A stretch of DNA of 64,000 nucleotides from assembly GCA_002049455.2 (NCBI GenBank), contig KV918811.1, positions 248,001-312,000 on the forward strand, in the 5' to 3' direction. The first letter of the stretch is position 1. Each line of letters opens with the position of its first letter. Source of the stretch: Porphyra umbilicalis (Eukaryota; Rhodophyta; Bangiophyceae; Bangiales; Bangiaceae). Below are positions 30,276-41,057 of the stretch, piece after piece. A model generated the notes under the pieces. It did not search any database and was not told the DNA's origin. It worked only from the letters and a program-made list of their open reading frames with translations. The position numbers and the translations under genes were made by a program.

Positions 30276-30856
30276 AGACCAGCCCGCGTCTGATGAGGCC
30301 ATCCCCGAAAAAGGTGAAGGATTCCGACGGCACCAACCCGCTCAGTCGTGACCTGCGTTCACGCAGTCCGTGAGCCGGTGACAAGTGGGGTATCTATTGA
30401 AGGGCCCTTCTCAATAGAGACGCTCTGGCGCTTTCTCATTGGTCCACCAGATCACCGACAAAGTGGACAGTGCCTCCTAGACCCTCGCACCAATGAGGGC
30501 GCAGAGCCGTGGGAACTATTTAGGCAACAATTTTCCGGCCTGCGCGATAGTGCCCACCACGTGGGAACGCGGGCGACATTCTGGAGCCATGTCTGCTATG
30601 GACCTGCCACGAACGCCGAAGTCGGGCGCGGCGTCGGCTGTTCCCGAAAGTTTGTTTCAGGAATCTCAAGTCCCTCACGAGAGGGTCCCCCGGGACCGCT
30701 GGGCGTCTCCTGGAATCGTGGATTGGTCACGTTTATGGGATTGTCGAGAGCGCCTGACCAAAATCGATAGCGTTGCATCGCAAAAGAGGCACATGTGAGA
30801 TGTCGAGGGCACTATTGATGCCGCCAGAGTGCTAGGTTTTTTGTGGAACGACTGTA

Positions 30857-31830
30857 CGACCAGAAAGTAGCCTACATTATTCGGGCAGAAGACGATGATC
30901 GGGAGCCACGATCGCCGTTGATTGTACCGCAGAGGCCGGTCGACCGCGTTCGTTGCTATCCCCCCCTGGACAAGAACGGAAGCGACAAGAAAGGAGAAAG
31001 ACTGTGACAGCCGTTCTCGCAATAACCTCGCACGCCAACTGTCGCACCACTCTTACAAATCAGCCTTCACGGGGTCGCAGAGGGCGATTTGTGAGAGTGG
31101 TGCAACAGTCGGCGTGCGAGGGTTTTCAGAGAACGGCTGTACATCTGACCTGTATCGGCGACCCACATTCTACCCGCATTTGATACCCACGCCCGTCTTG
31201 CTGACGCTCTCTTATTCCAGGCACGTGCGTGCAATACCCTGGCCTTTAGGGCGGTGGCGCGCTCGGCGACGCATCGACACTGGGCACGCCGGCCGGCTCC
31301 ATAGCCGCGAGCGGGAACGGGGGCACGTACAGCCACGTTGCCGTGGCGGGGATAATGTGGGGCGGGGAAAGGGGTTCCGCCGCCGCCACCGCAGAGGGCG
31401 GCGGCCCGCCGGCGTCGCGCGACGCCCAAGGGAGGGGCCGTCACTCCGCCGCACAGCGTACCTGCGCACGGCGAGCGGGGCGGCCGACACGGCGCACGAG
31501 CGGGCGGGTGGGACCGACTGCCGCGCGACGGGGCGCCTTTAACCGTGCCGCTAGACGGCGTCAGAAATTGCCGACGAGCCGCCGCAACAGAAGCCGGCGC
31601 GCAGGCACGATCACCCGCGGGTCATCGCAGGCGCGTCGAACCCTGGAAGTCGCTGCGCGCGGTCGCCCCGCGCAACTCGGAGCGGTGGGGGGGGGCAGGG
31701 GGACAGGCGCCGTCCGAGCCCTATGACCCCTGTGGCCGGACAGTCCTTCTCAGCCACGTAATTCCATTCGCTTTTAGCGTCATCGCGACCCTTCCAACAC
31801 TGACACGCCCTCAGATCCCTGAGGACACGA
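30857..31830. other. Intergenic region upstream of the beta-adaptin gene
   Basis: Holds the 132-bp hairpin MITE. Frames at 31212-31726 overlap on both strands and are Arg/Gly/Ala-rich without domains. Promoter elements for the downstream gene probably lie in the last part, but I see no clear TATA box. Confidence 0.35.
31008..31139. mobile_element. 132-bp hairpin MITE, CAGCCG type
   Basis: Arms of about 55 bases (31008-31064 and 31086-31139) are inverted copies with a few mismatches and begin CAGCCGTTCTC. TA follows the right end (31140-31141); the left flank has GA, probably a mutated TA. Almost the whole element can fold into one hairpin. The start CAG and the TA suggest Tc1/mariner-type mobilisation. 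Confidence 0.75.
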
Positions 31831-32235
31831 ATGCAGACTGCCACCTCTGAAACCGAGAGCAAGTCCCTTGACGTAAGTATATGTGTGCATCACTACACTT
31901 TGAGAGCACCCTGTCCTAAAAGCCAGGGAAAGTGTCGTACTTTAAACTACTGTTGGGTAGTTGTGTGCAATCATCTTTCCGCGGGGGCCTGCAATGGTTC
32001 CGTCGTCATGTCAGCAAAGCTGTGTGCGTCGACGCCACGGTCCGCTGATGGGCTGCAAAACATCGTTGTTAGACGCGGCGGGTGCGCTGCGACCTGGCGC
32101 ACCTCGATTCGGCGCGGACGCTGCTGTTGGCGTCAAGTCGACGCGGCGGCAGCCGCGTCAGCCCCGGCTGTTTTTTTTTCGTTTCATCTGCTGTGCTGAT
32201 ACTCCCCCATGTCGTCTTCTGGACGCGGCCATGAG
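31831..32235 (+). other. Possible alternative 5' exon and intron of the beta-adaptin gene
   Basis: An ATG at 31831 opens 14 codons (MQTATSETESKSLD) ending exactly at a consensus donor GTAAGT (31873-31878). A T9 tract lies at 32171-32179, and the first AG after it ends at 32235, inside the annotated first exon. Removing 31873-32235 joins the codons in phase 0 to NGGAGSSSGSG of the adaptin frame. Without splicing the upstream frame stops at 32197-32199. This is inference from splice consensus and phase only. Confidence 0.35.
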
Positions 32236-35200
32236 AATGGGGGCGCCGGCAGCAGCAGCGGCAGCGGAACGACGGTCCGCAAAGGGGAGCTGCAAGACCT
32301 GAAGGAGGGTCTCCACTCGTCCTCCAACAAAGCCCGTCGGGATGCGCTGCGGAAGACCATTGCTGCCATGACCGTTGGTAAGGACGTGTCGTCGCTCTTT
32401 GCGGACGTGCTGCAGTGCACCCAGACGCCGAGCGTGGAGCTGAAGAAGCTTGTCTACCTCTACCTGGTGCACTACGCGGCGGCGAAGCCGGAGTTGACTA
32501 TCCTTATTGTCAACACGTTGCTGCGCGATGCGGCGGAGGAGAACCCGCTGTTGCGCGCGCTCGCTCTGCGGACAATGGCATCGATGCGCGTCGACCGGAT
32601 GGCCGAGTACCTAGTCGAGCCACTCCACCGGGCGCTCTCCACCCCGGACGCGTACGTGCGCAAGACAGCTGCATTGTGCGTCGCCAAAATGTACGACACC
32701 AACCCGAGCCTAACCGTAGAGGAAGGCTTCCTTGACAACCTGACGGACCTGCTCAACGACGACAACGCGACGGTCGTCGTCAATGCGGTCGCGGCGCTGG
32801 CTGAAATATCCGAATCGCGGCCAGGCGCGCTATCTCTGACTCCCGAGTCGGTGCGCTCGTACATGTCCGCTCTGGGCGAATGCACCGAGTGGGGGCAGGT
32901 GACGGTCATGGACGCACTCGCCGACTACACGCCCGCCAATGCGGCCGAGGCGGACGACCTCGTGGAACACGTACTCCCGCGGCTGCAACACGCCAACGCG
33001 GCGGTCGTGCTTGCTTCCGTACGTCTGCTGCTTCAGCTGCTGGTGGTCGTCGGCCGCGACGGCAGCGCTGCCGAGCGGATGACCTTTGTGTACCGCAAGA
33101 TGGCGTCGCCGCTGCTGACGCTCCTGTCAGCCAAGCCTGAAATGCAGTATGTCGCGCTGCGCAACATGAGCATTCTCGTTCGCGCGCGGCCGGCGGTGCT
33201 AGTGGGCAACGTGCGCGCCTTTTTCTGCAAGTACAACGACCCGCTGTACGTCAAGGTTGAGAAGCTTGAGCTGATCGTCCGACTCACCCGCGCTGATGAT
33301 GCGGTGGCGGTCCTGGCGGAGCTCCGCGAGTACACCAACGAGGTGGACGTGTCGTTTGTGTCCCGCGCCATTATCGCGATTGGCCGAGTGGCTCTCGCCG
33401 CCACCGAGTTGACGACGACGGACCGTGGGGTGGAGGCGCTGATCAGTCTCCTCGCGCGCCCCGTTCCACATGTGGCGGAGCCTGTAGTGCTCGCGATGCG
33501 CGATGTGTTCCGACGGCACCCGGGGCGGTTCAGCCGGCACGTGACGGCGCTTGCGTCGGATGCCGTCGCTGATGTGCTGGACGGTGCAGAGGCCAAGGCC
33601 GCGCTCGCGTGGCTGCTTGGCGAGTATGCCGACGAGGCGGACGGGGCGCTATCGCGGCTGCGAGCGTGCGTTGACACTCTTGCGGAGGAGTCCCCCTCCG
33701 TGCAGTTGTGCGTGCTCTCCGCGGCTGTTAAGTGTCTGCTTCGGCGGCCGTCTGACGCAGACGCGCAGGCTATTGCGTCTGACGCAGTGCGATTCTGCGC
33801 CGGTCAATCCGAGTCGGTCGACGTACGCGATCGGGGCTTTTTGTACACGCGCCTGCTGCAATCAGTGTCCTCCTTTGGTGCTAACGGCAACGGCGCGGAC
33901 GCGGGCAACCCGACCGCGAACAGGGAACGGGTGCGGCGGGTAGTGTTGGCGAACAAGCCCGCCTCGACGGGGGTAGCCGACGAGTTGCCTGTTGTTCTGG
34001 TGGAGGAACTGCTGTGGCACCTCTCAACTCTCGCGGCCATCTACCATTGGCCGGTGGCGGCGTTGCATGGCGTCAAGCCGGGCACTGTTGTCAGGTCGTC
34101 CCTCGCTGGTGCCGGCGAGGGCGTGGACGACCTGCTGTTTGGCGACGGTGGTGGGGAACCATCGACGCAGGTGGGTGGAAATGGTGCCACGCCATCGACG
34201 GCGGTCGCTGCGTGGGGTCCGTCGGGGGCAGACGATTTCTTCGGCCTGGCGGGTGGTCCGTCCAGCCAGGCCGTGGTCCCTACCGCTCCACCGCCAACTA
34301 GTGGGCAAGCGGCTTCCTCTTCTGCCTTGACGTTGCTTGACGAGCTGTTGGGCGACGGGGGCGGCGGGGGCGGCAGCAACGGCAGCGGCCGCGGTAGCGC
34401 TGACGTCGGTGCCGCCACGGGCGGCCTAGACCTCCTACAGCTAACCGATGCCCCCCATTCGCAAGCGCCTGCCCCCGCCCCCGCGCCGTCGTCGTCTCTC
34501 AGTGCATCTATGTCCCAGTGCCCCCCTCTCCCTGCCGGCCGGACACCCACGGCCAACCCCTTCGGCAGGGGCGGCATGGCCAACCCGTTTGGCGACGCCC
34601 CCCCTCCTCCCCCGGCGCCTATTGCCGACGTGACGTCTGGCTTGCCCGCCGACATTCGGCACGCCGTCCTCGTCGAGGGGGCCCAAGGAAAAGGCCTGGT
34701 CATTCAAGGCGGTCTCTCCGGTGCAGCGACCGAGGGCGGCCCGGCGGCGACGCTGTGGCTCGCCGTCACGAACCGCTCGCCCGGTTCTGTCGACGGCTTT
34801 GCCATTCAGGTCAATGCCAACGTGTTTGGCCTAGCGCCCGCTTCTGGTGTGCTTGCCGGTACTCCTGCTCTGGCGGCGGGCGCCGCCACGGTTCTGGAGG
34901 TGCCCCTTCATGCCTCTGGAACACCCGTTGTCACAGGGGACACGGCCACCCCCGCCGGGGCGGCCAAAGCGCTTACCGTGCAGGTCGCCCTCAAGGTGCG
35001 TCCCATCGGCGTCCTCTACTTTGCCGACCGCCTCGCCGCCCGCGTGCCGTCGCTCTTCCCCGCGGGATCGCCGCTGCCTAAACGTGCTTTCCTCGCCGCC
35101 TGGTCCTCGGTTCTGGACGACGCGGAGGTTGCGACCGCCGTGGAGGTACCTGTGAAGGTGGGAGGCGGCGGGGCGGACGCAGTTGCCTCCGCATCGGCTG

Positions 35201-35469
35201 CGGCGACTGCGGTACTCGCGTGTGCGCGCCTGTTCCTCGTCGCCCGTCGGACCGTCGGCAGCGCGCACGTGTTGTATTTCGCGTCACGGCTGCCGCCGGC
35301 GGTGACGGTGCTCGCCGAGGTGTCTGTGCCGCCGGGCGGGCGTGGGGCGCGGGGGGGGGTGCCGGCGAAACTTGCCATTCGTGTGGCAGGGGCGACGAAC
35401 CCGGCGGTGGGTGCGCTGCTATCCCGGGCGGTAGCGGGTGGCGTGCAGCAGCTGCTGAGCAGAGGCTAG
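32209..35469 (+). CDS. AP complex subunit beta (beta-adaptin, AP-1/AP-2 type)
   Basis: A 1,086-aa large subunit of a clathrin adaptor complex, which links cargo and clathrin at the trans-Golgi and/or plasma membrane. Residues ~20-560 are the adaptin N-terminal trunk of helical repeats and contain the diagnostic KKLVYLYLVHYA, NPLLRALALRTM, RKTAALCVAKMYD and LNDDNATVVVNAVAALAEI blocks. A Gly/Ser/Pro/Ala-rich hinge follows (~640-800, with GGGGGGSNGSGRG and PPPPPAPI). Residues ~810-1086 are the appendage: an Ig-like sandwich (GLVIQGGLSG, LWLAVTNRSPG) and a platform domain ending LLSRAVAGGVQQLL. Length exceeds the usual ~900-950 aa because of the hinge and low-complexity insertions in the ear. Organisms outside a few groups often share one beta between AP-1 and AP-2. 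The ATG at 32209 gives a Ser/Gly-rich leader; an alternative spliced N-terminus is possible. It converges with the RPA2 gene. Confidence 0.95.
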   Translation: MSSSGRGHENGGAGSSSGSGTTVRKGELQDLKEGLHSSSNKARRDALRKTIAAMTVGKDVSSLFADVLQCTQTPSVELKKLVYLYLVHYAAAKPELTILIVNTLLRDAAEENPLLRALALRTMASMRVDRMAEYLVEPLHRALSTPDAYVRKTAALCVAKMYDTNPSLTVEEGFLDNLTDLLNDDNATVVVNAVAALAEISESRPGALSLTPESVRSYMSALGECTEWGQVTVMDALADYTPANAAEADDLVEHVLPRLQHANAAVVLASVRLLLQLLVVVGRDGSAAERMTFVYRKMASPLLTLLSAKPEMQYVALRNMSILVRARPAVLVGNVRAFFCKYNDPLYVKVEKLELIVRLTRADDAVAVLAELREYTNEVDVSFVSRAIIAIGRVALAATELTTTDRGVEALISLLARPVPHVAEPVVLAMRDVFRRHPGRFSRHVTALASDAVADVLDGAEAKAALAWLLGEYADEADGALSRLRACVDTLAEESPSVQLCVLSAAVKCLLRRPSDADAQAIASDAVRFCAGQSESVDVRDRGFLYTRLLQSVSSFGANGNGADAGNPTANRERVRRVVLANKPASTGVADELPVVLVEELLWHLSTLAAIYHWPVAALHGVKPGTVVRSSLAGAGEGVDDLLFGDGGGEPSTQVGGNGATPSTAVAAWGPSGADDFFGLAGGPSSQAVVPTAPPPTSGQAASSSALTLLDELLGDGGGGGGSNGSGRGSADVGAATGGLDLLQLTDAPHSQAPAPAPAPSSSLSASMSQCPPLPAGRTPTANPFGRGGMANPFGDAPPPPPAPIADVTSGLPADIRHAVLVEGAQGKGLVIQGGLSGAATEGGPAATLWLAVTNRSPGSVDGFAIQVNANVFGLAPASGVLAGTPALAAGAATVLEVPLHASGTPVVTGDTATPAGAAKALTVQVALKVRPIGVLYFADRLAARVPSLFPAGSPLPKRAFLAAWSSVLDDAEVATAVEVPVKVGGGGADAVASASAAATAVLACARLFLVARRTVGSAHVLYFASRLPPAVTVLAEVSVPPGGRGARGGVPAKLAIRVAGATNPAVGALLSRAVAGGVQQLLSRG

Positions 35470-35612
35470 GGGTGGGGAGGGCGCAGGAAATGAACTGCAG
35501 CCCTGACCCGTGCGCTTCCAACAATCAAGAGTAGAACACGCTGCCAGTTTTTTGTGTGCTTGCTTGTCCGCTCTCCCTCTCCTCCGTTTCCCCATCTCCC
35601 GCCCGTTCTCAG

Positions 35613-38600
35613 CTACGCTTGCGTCGACGTCAGTTGGAACACCGTCTGGATGTTCATCGCAGCCAGCTCGTTGACCAGGTACTTGGCGACGTACGGCATG
35701 GCGACTCGGCACACCTGGTTGACATCCCCCGCCTTGCCGCTCTCCTGCTTGTCCGCCTTTCGGCAGATGCGGCAGTACACCTCCCGCTCCGTCGCGTCGC
35801 CCCGCCGCACGACCGCTGCCACAGGGGCGAGGAGCGACCCGCACGCCGCACACACGTGGAGGACGTGCAAGTCGGACGCGGCGGCGAGGCGGTCGTGCAG
35901 CAGGAAGGCCGCGCCGTGACCGAGCAGCGCGTCCCGCTCCATCTCCCCAAAGCGGATGGCGCCGCCAACCTTGCGCCCCTTGACCGGCTGCCTCGTCAGC
36001 GGGTTGATCGGCCCCGTCGAGCGCACCTGGAACTTGTCCGACACCATATGCCGCAGACGCTGGTAGTGCACGACACCCATAAACACATTGACCGTAAACG
36101 GCTCGCCCGTGTAGCCCGAGTAGAGCGTCTCCGAACCGTGCGCGTCAAAGCCCGCGGCGACCAGCTGTTCCCCGAAGTAATCGACAGCTCGGCGGCGTTC
36201 GTCAAAGCGGAACGGCGTCGAGTCTTGGAAAACCCCGTGGGCGGCGGCCGCTTTGCCGGCCATGGACTCGACCATCATGCCGATGGTCATGCGCGACGGG
36301 AAGCCATTGGGGTTAAACAGGATGTCAGGGGCCATACCCGACTCTGAGTAGGGCATATCCTCGGCCGGCCACACGGCGGCGAGGGTGCCCTTTTGGCCGG
36401 CGCGGGAGGCAAACTTGTCGCCGACCACCGGGTTGCGCCCGTACCGCAGCCGGATGCGCGCGCGGTGGACGCCATTGGTGGCGGCCGACGGTTGGCCGCG
36501 CGTCGAGGATTTGGCACCGACCGTCGGCTCGAGGAGAAGCACCTCGTCGACCGTTGCCGCTTCGGCGGGCTTGTGCTTCTTGGTGCGGGGTATGCCCGAG
36601 AGGGCCGTCGCGCCCGCGTGGGAGATGCTCGAGAAGAGGTCGTCGTCTTGGTGGACGATCGCCCCGACCTGCGGCAACCCGTCCTCGTCGACCGCCGACG
36701 GGCGCGCGCCACGATCGCGGCGCCCGCCCCCCCCCCCAGCCACCTCATTCGTGCCAAACACCGTCGAGCGACTCGCGTCCTGCGAGTCCAAATCGACGGT
36801 TTGATTGGTGTAGACGGTGCCGTGCGCGAGCCCCCGGTCGAGCGACGCCCGGTTGATGGTCATCGCGTCTTCCATGTCGTACCCCGTGTACGACAGCACC
36901 GCCACGACCGCGTTAAACCCGTTGGGGAACACGTCCGCGCCGAGGCGTGACGCCGCCGCCGCGTTGCGGACCAGTGGCGCGGCGGGCATGGCCAGGCGGT
37001 ACACCTTGGCGTCGGTCCGCCCCGAGTAGTTGTGGGTCGGCGTGCCCATCGCTTGCTTGCCCATCTGGCACTGGTACATGTTGCGGGGGGACTGATTCAT
37101 GTCCGAAAAGGGGGTGAAGGAGGCAACGACCGAGAGCATGTTCATCGCGTCGAGCTCTGCGTGCGTCGCCGCCACCGTCCGGTCGTCGGGGTCGGCTTCG
37201 TCACCGTCGCCGTCTGCGCCGTCCTCGTTGTCAGCCTCGTTGTCCCCAGACCCGTCTGAGCCACTGCCATCGTCAGAGCCGCCGTCGGCATCGTCCCCAC
37301 CGACCCCGTTGGCCACTCCACCGTCTGCTTCGCCCAACTGTGCGCCGAGTGTGATAACGTCCCCACGCCCTCGCACCGCGTCGGCGACGCGGAGGAACAC
37401 CTGCTCAAAGGCACCAATCAGCTCCACCCCACCTCCTCCACGGAGCCACCGCACGGGCCGCATCAGCCGCGCGGCCGTGGTGTACACATAGATGCCAGGG
37501 AAGAAACCCGCCGCGCTTCCGCCGCTGCCACCCGCCCCCGCTGCCGCCGCGGCGGCCGCCATACTCGCCTCCGCCGCCGCTGCCGACGGCGGGGGCACGT
37601 ACACGACTTCGGCGTCGCGCGGGAGCGCCTCCCGCGCAGACCCCACCACCTTAATCTCCCGCAACCGCCGCTCGGTGCGGCGCGCGTCAGCCCGCCGCAC
37701 ATAGGCCAAAACGCGGCCGTCGACGACGACCGGCAGGGCACCCGCCGGGGGGGGGCGTGGAGGGGGTGAGTCGCAGGCGGGGGGATGGCTCCAAGCGTGT
37801 CGACGAGGAGGGCGGCGGCGGCGGCGGGTGACGCTGCCGGCGCTTGCGTGACGACCGCCGCCGACGTGATGTGGTTGAGCAACCCGCAGGGCGACCCGTC
37901 GGGCGTGTGCACCGGGCACATGAAGCCCCACGCTTCTGGGAGAAGCTTGCGAACGGCAGTCGTCTTCATTGTTGTAAAAAACTGGCCGCGATGGACGGAC
38001 CGGAAGTGCGCGAGGAAGCGGAGGTAGTTGATGCGTTCCGCGACGACCGAGTAGCCCGACACCTGCTGCAAGTCGAGGCCAGACTCGGTCTGCAGATTGC
38101 CCGTTGCCAGCCAGTAGCTCATGCGCGCCGACAGGGAGCCGCCAAGGCCCCGCCGCAGCGCGGATGTCAAGTACGAGGTTGTCAACCACGTGGCATTGGT
38201 CATCTCCCGCGTCCGCTCCAACCGCAGGTCCCTCATCACGAGCTTGCGAGTGCCTTCCAGGAGGAGGCCCAGGCGCTCCTTCAAGTAGACCAGGTACAGG
38301 TGGCCAGGGAGGAGCAGCTCCTGGTGCGTAAGCGCGTCGGGGTTGTCCGTTTCCACCCGCCCGCGCACGACGGCGACGAGCTTCCGTGCGAGGAGCACGA
38401 GCGTGTCAACCTTGGCCTGGTCAACCGAGAACGCGGGCGATGTCAAGTCGGGGGCGCCGGCGTCGATGCCGCCGTCGGAAGAGTCGGCGCCTGCAGCCGC
38501 GGCCTCCTCCCCAATGGCGGCGGCCTCCCCCGCCGAGGCGGAAAGGTGGATGAGCACATGCCGGCGGAGGAGCACCCGGCCCGCGTCCTCGTCGCTCATC

Positions 38601-39592
38601 CCAATGGGCACGTTGAGGACGACCCGGAAGCGGGCGCCGAGGTAGCGGAGAACAGACGAGCGAGCCGTTGCGGGCACGGTGTGGCCGGCGGCCACATCCG
38701 CGTCGGAGGGCGGGGGCAAGCTCAGCCGGCAGTCCGCCCCGTCCTTGACACACGCAAGCGCGGCGGCACACAGGTCGCCATCTTCCCCCCCGTCCCCGCC
38801 CACGAGCCGCCCGTATAGGTCAGCGTCGGTCGTGCCCGACGGCAGAAGCGAGCGCATCAGCAGTGCCAGGGGGATGAAGTACTCGGCGCGGCGAACCAGC
38901 ATGCGCACCATCACCGCCCCAGATGTTAGGGCGTGCATGTGGAGCGTCGCCGTCGACATGTCTGGCCGGCCGCACCGCATCGAGATGGACGCGTCAGTGA
39001 AGCCGACCCCCCGCGCGGCGTTGGGTGGCCGCCGCACGGCGAGCGCGTGGTGCCGCCGCGGCACAATGACCATCCGCACAAGCTTCTCCAGCCCGTTGCA
39101 TATGAAATAACCACCGAGTTCGTACTCCTCCTCCCCCACCGCCAGCAGGTCGGTCGGGGTCAGGCCGTGCAAGTTGCACGACGATGAGCCGAGCATGATG
39201 GGGACATCACCGAGCTTGTACGTGAAGCGCTGCTCTACACCAGTCGAACTGGTGGCAATGACTCCGGCGTTGAGAGCGCCCCGGTAGGAGATGCCAGCGC
39301 GGCGGCAGGCGGCGGGGAGGGCAGGGGAGGAGGACCCATCCCGGTCGGCCGCGGCGGTCAGCGGCCGCGCCAGCCGCAGGTACTCGTAGCGGAGGGTGAG
39401 AGATTCGCCGGTGTGGGGATTGTCGATGGTTAGCGACTCCATTTCAGAGGGGAGGAGCTGCAGGCCGGTCGTTGCGGCCCAAGAGAACGACTGAACGTGG
39501 GGGGCGACCATGGAGCGGAGTGTGGCCACCCGGTCAGCCTCACCTTCCGGGGGGAGGGTAGACGGTTGAACCAGCTCCTCAGCAGGTGCCAT
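35613..39592 (-). CDS. RPA2: DNA-directed RNA polymerase I subunit RPA2 (second-largest), one apparent frameshift
   Basis: Beta-like subunit of RNA polymerase I, which transcribes rRNA in the nucleolus. The start is the ATG at 39592 (MAPAEELVQPSTLPPEGEAD); an ATG 15 codons upstream is also in frame. N-terminal blocks: SSSCNLHGLTPTDLLAVGEE, GGYFICNGLEKLVRMVIVPR; then AWGFMCPVHTPDGSPCGLLN. After the shift: GRVLAYV, FSDMNQSPRNMYQCQMGKQA, the catalytic GYDMEDAMTINRASLDRG, GDKFASRAGQKGTLAAVW, FNPNGFPSRMTIGMMVESMA, and a C-terminal zinc-binding CxxC...CRIC. The reading frame changes at a G9 tract (37749-37757; C9 in the gene); one extra base there would restore about 1,326 aa. Because all flanking motifs are intact in an essential gene, a sequencing error or a very short intron seems likelier than loss. 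An Asp/Gly-rich acidic insert of ~50 residues (around 37170-37320) is unusual. Confidence 0.9.
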
Positions 39593-39894
39593 GGTATGGG
39601 GAGCGGGGGGACAGAGGTAACCGAGGTCCCAAGTCACGGCAGGTGCCGTAGGACTGCAGCAGCAAGACGTGGCGGCGACGATGGCGCTGCCGTGTTTGGC
39701 CGAGACGTGTCGCGGCCGTCGTCCCGACTACGTCGGATCAAAACTCGACCTGGGTATTTGCGCCATGGAGGGGGTAAACAGAATTCGCAGGAAGAAGTAA
39801 TGCATCGCCTCTACAGGCTGCATCAAACATCACGAACGTGCCACGAGTGCTACAAGAGGAGTCAGATCGACAAACCGTGCATGCAATCCCTTTA
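39593..39894. other. Upstream region of RPA2 with no other gene supported
   Basis: About 300 bases between the RPA2 start and the MITE. They should contain the RPA2 promoter; I see no recognisable element beyond a mixed GC sequence. Confidence 0.35.
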
Positions 39895-40293
39895 TTGCTG
39901 ATCCCCGAATTTTGTGCTGGTGGACAGAGACTAACTTGCGGACCGACTCTCTCCACCAATCAGATGCGCCTCTGGGACTGACTTGGTGCTCCTGATTGCT
40001 TACATGTGCCCATACAGCCTGGAAATCAACTTCAGCTCCTCTTTTTTTCTGCACTTCTGGCGAGGAGACAGTAGAAAATCTCAAGATCTCGCGTGGGCAG
40101 CTTGCTCCGTGCCAAGAAAGTCGGATCAAGCGGCAACAAACAGTGAGTTCTGCTGGGTGCAAGGTCCTGGCACCCAATGCGGGCTGTCTATTGGCTTCGA
40201 TGCCTTCTTACTGTCGTTTTAGACCAATAGAGTGCTGTTATTCACAGTCAGTCTCTGTCTCTGTCCCCCAGGACAAAATTCAGGGATCAGCAA
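39895..40293 (-). mobile_element. 399-bp TA-flanked MITE, copy 2 (inverted)
   Basis: Same length and ends as copies 1 and 3 but in opposite orientation: it starts TTGCTGATCCCCGAATTTTG after TA (39893-39894) and ends GGGATCAGCAA, followed by TC in place of TA. It lies upstream of the RPA2 gene. Confidence 0.9.
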
Positions 40294-40774
40294 TCTAAAG
40301 AGGCCGCGGTGGGCCACATGTATGTCTGTCTGTATGTGCAGCCCACCAATGGGAGCCGCGCGATCGTCGGGCGCATACTAGACGTGTACTAAGACGCGTG
40401 CCAGGCTAAATTTCATGTACTACAGGGGGGGGGGGCCGAACGCACGTCATCTGGGGGGGGGGGGGGTCCAGAACGTGGGCTACAAGTCCCACGTGCTGGC
40501 CCCGTGGGGTGTACCAGGTAAATCGGGCCAGATTCGTGGGCTTGTAGCCCCTGCTGAAGCAGGCTACAAGTGACGCGCACACAAGGAAATCGGGTGTGTC
40601 TTCGTCGTTTCGCAGCGTGCCAGGGCCAGTCAGGACGGTTTGACACACATCAATCTGTGTCGGGCGTCCCTGCACTGCCAGAAGCCACCAGCATTCACCA
40701 CGTAGATGCAAAAGCTCTGGGGGTCACACATCAATCTGTGTGGGGCGTCCCTGGCCAGCCAGAAGCCACCAGCG
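40294..40774. other. Left flank of the tandem array
   Basis: No gene. Contains two short G tracts (about 40424-40435 and 40453-40467) and a ~52-bp direct repeat at 40643 and 40722 built on ACACATCAATCTGTGT and CCAGAAGCCACCAG; the second copy abuts the first array unit. Confidence 0.5.
40643..40773 (+). repeat. Direct repeat (~52 bp, 79-bp period) abutting the array
   Basis: ACACATCAATCTGTGT-C/G-GGGCGTCCCTG...CCAGAAGCCACCAGC occurs twice with a 27-bp spacer. Its right copy ends at the exact left border of the 2.66-kb array. Confidence 0.75.
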
Positions 40775-41057
40775 TCGGACAGGACTTTCGTTTGCTGTTT
40801 TGTACGGTCGTCCCCCTGCCGATTGCTTCTGGCATATAACGGGTTTTGGGGCGCCCGTACAATTCGCAAGGGATCTTAAGGTTGCAACTGTTGGTTGGTT
40901 CTCACACCACCAGAGTTGCTTCCCGGGACAGATCCCTCCTCACGCGCTGGTGTCTCGGCAGTGAGCTTTCGGGCTTTCGGTCGGGAGGACCAATCCAGTG
41001 ATCGGTACCCGCGAGGGACTATTGCCGGTGGACAGAGGAACGAAGGCCCTGCTCGAT

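Larger units (their letters stand above)
28514..30854. mobile_element. 2.34-kb TA-flanked element with perfect 28-bp TIRs
   Basis: CAGTCGTTCCACAAAAAACC plus CTAGCACT C at the left end is repeated in perfect inverted form at the right end (30827-30854). TA stands just outside both ends (28512-28513, 30855-30856). A CAGT start and a TA duplication are the signature of Tc1/mariner elements. No transposase remains; most of the interior is a large foldback structure listed separately, so this is a non-autonomous element that either carries or was invaded by a foldback sequence. Confidence 0.85.

Noticed and set aside
28611-30351. Two ~165-aa frames with similar sequence as a duplicated gene pair
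   Set aside because: They are the two arms of the inverted repeat read in mirror phase; similarity reflects the foldback, not a protein family.
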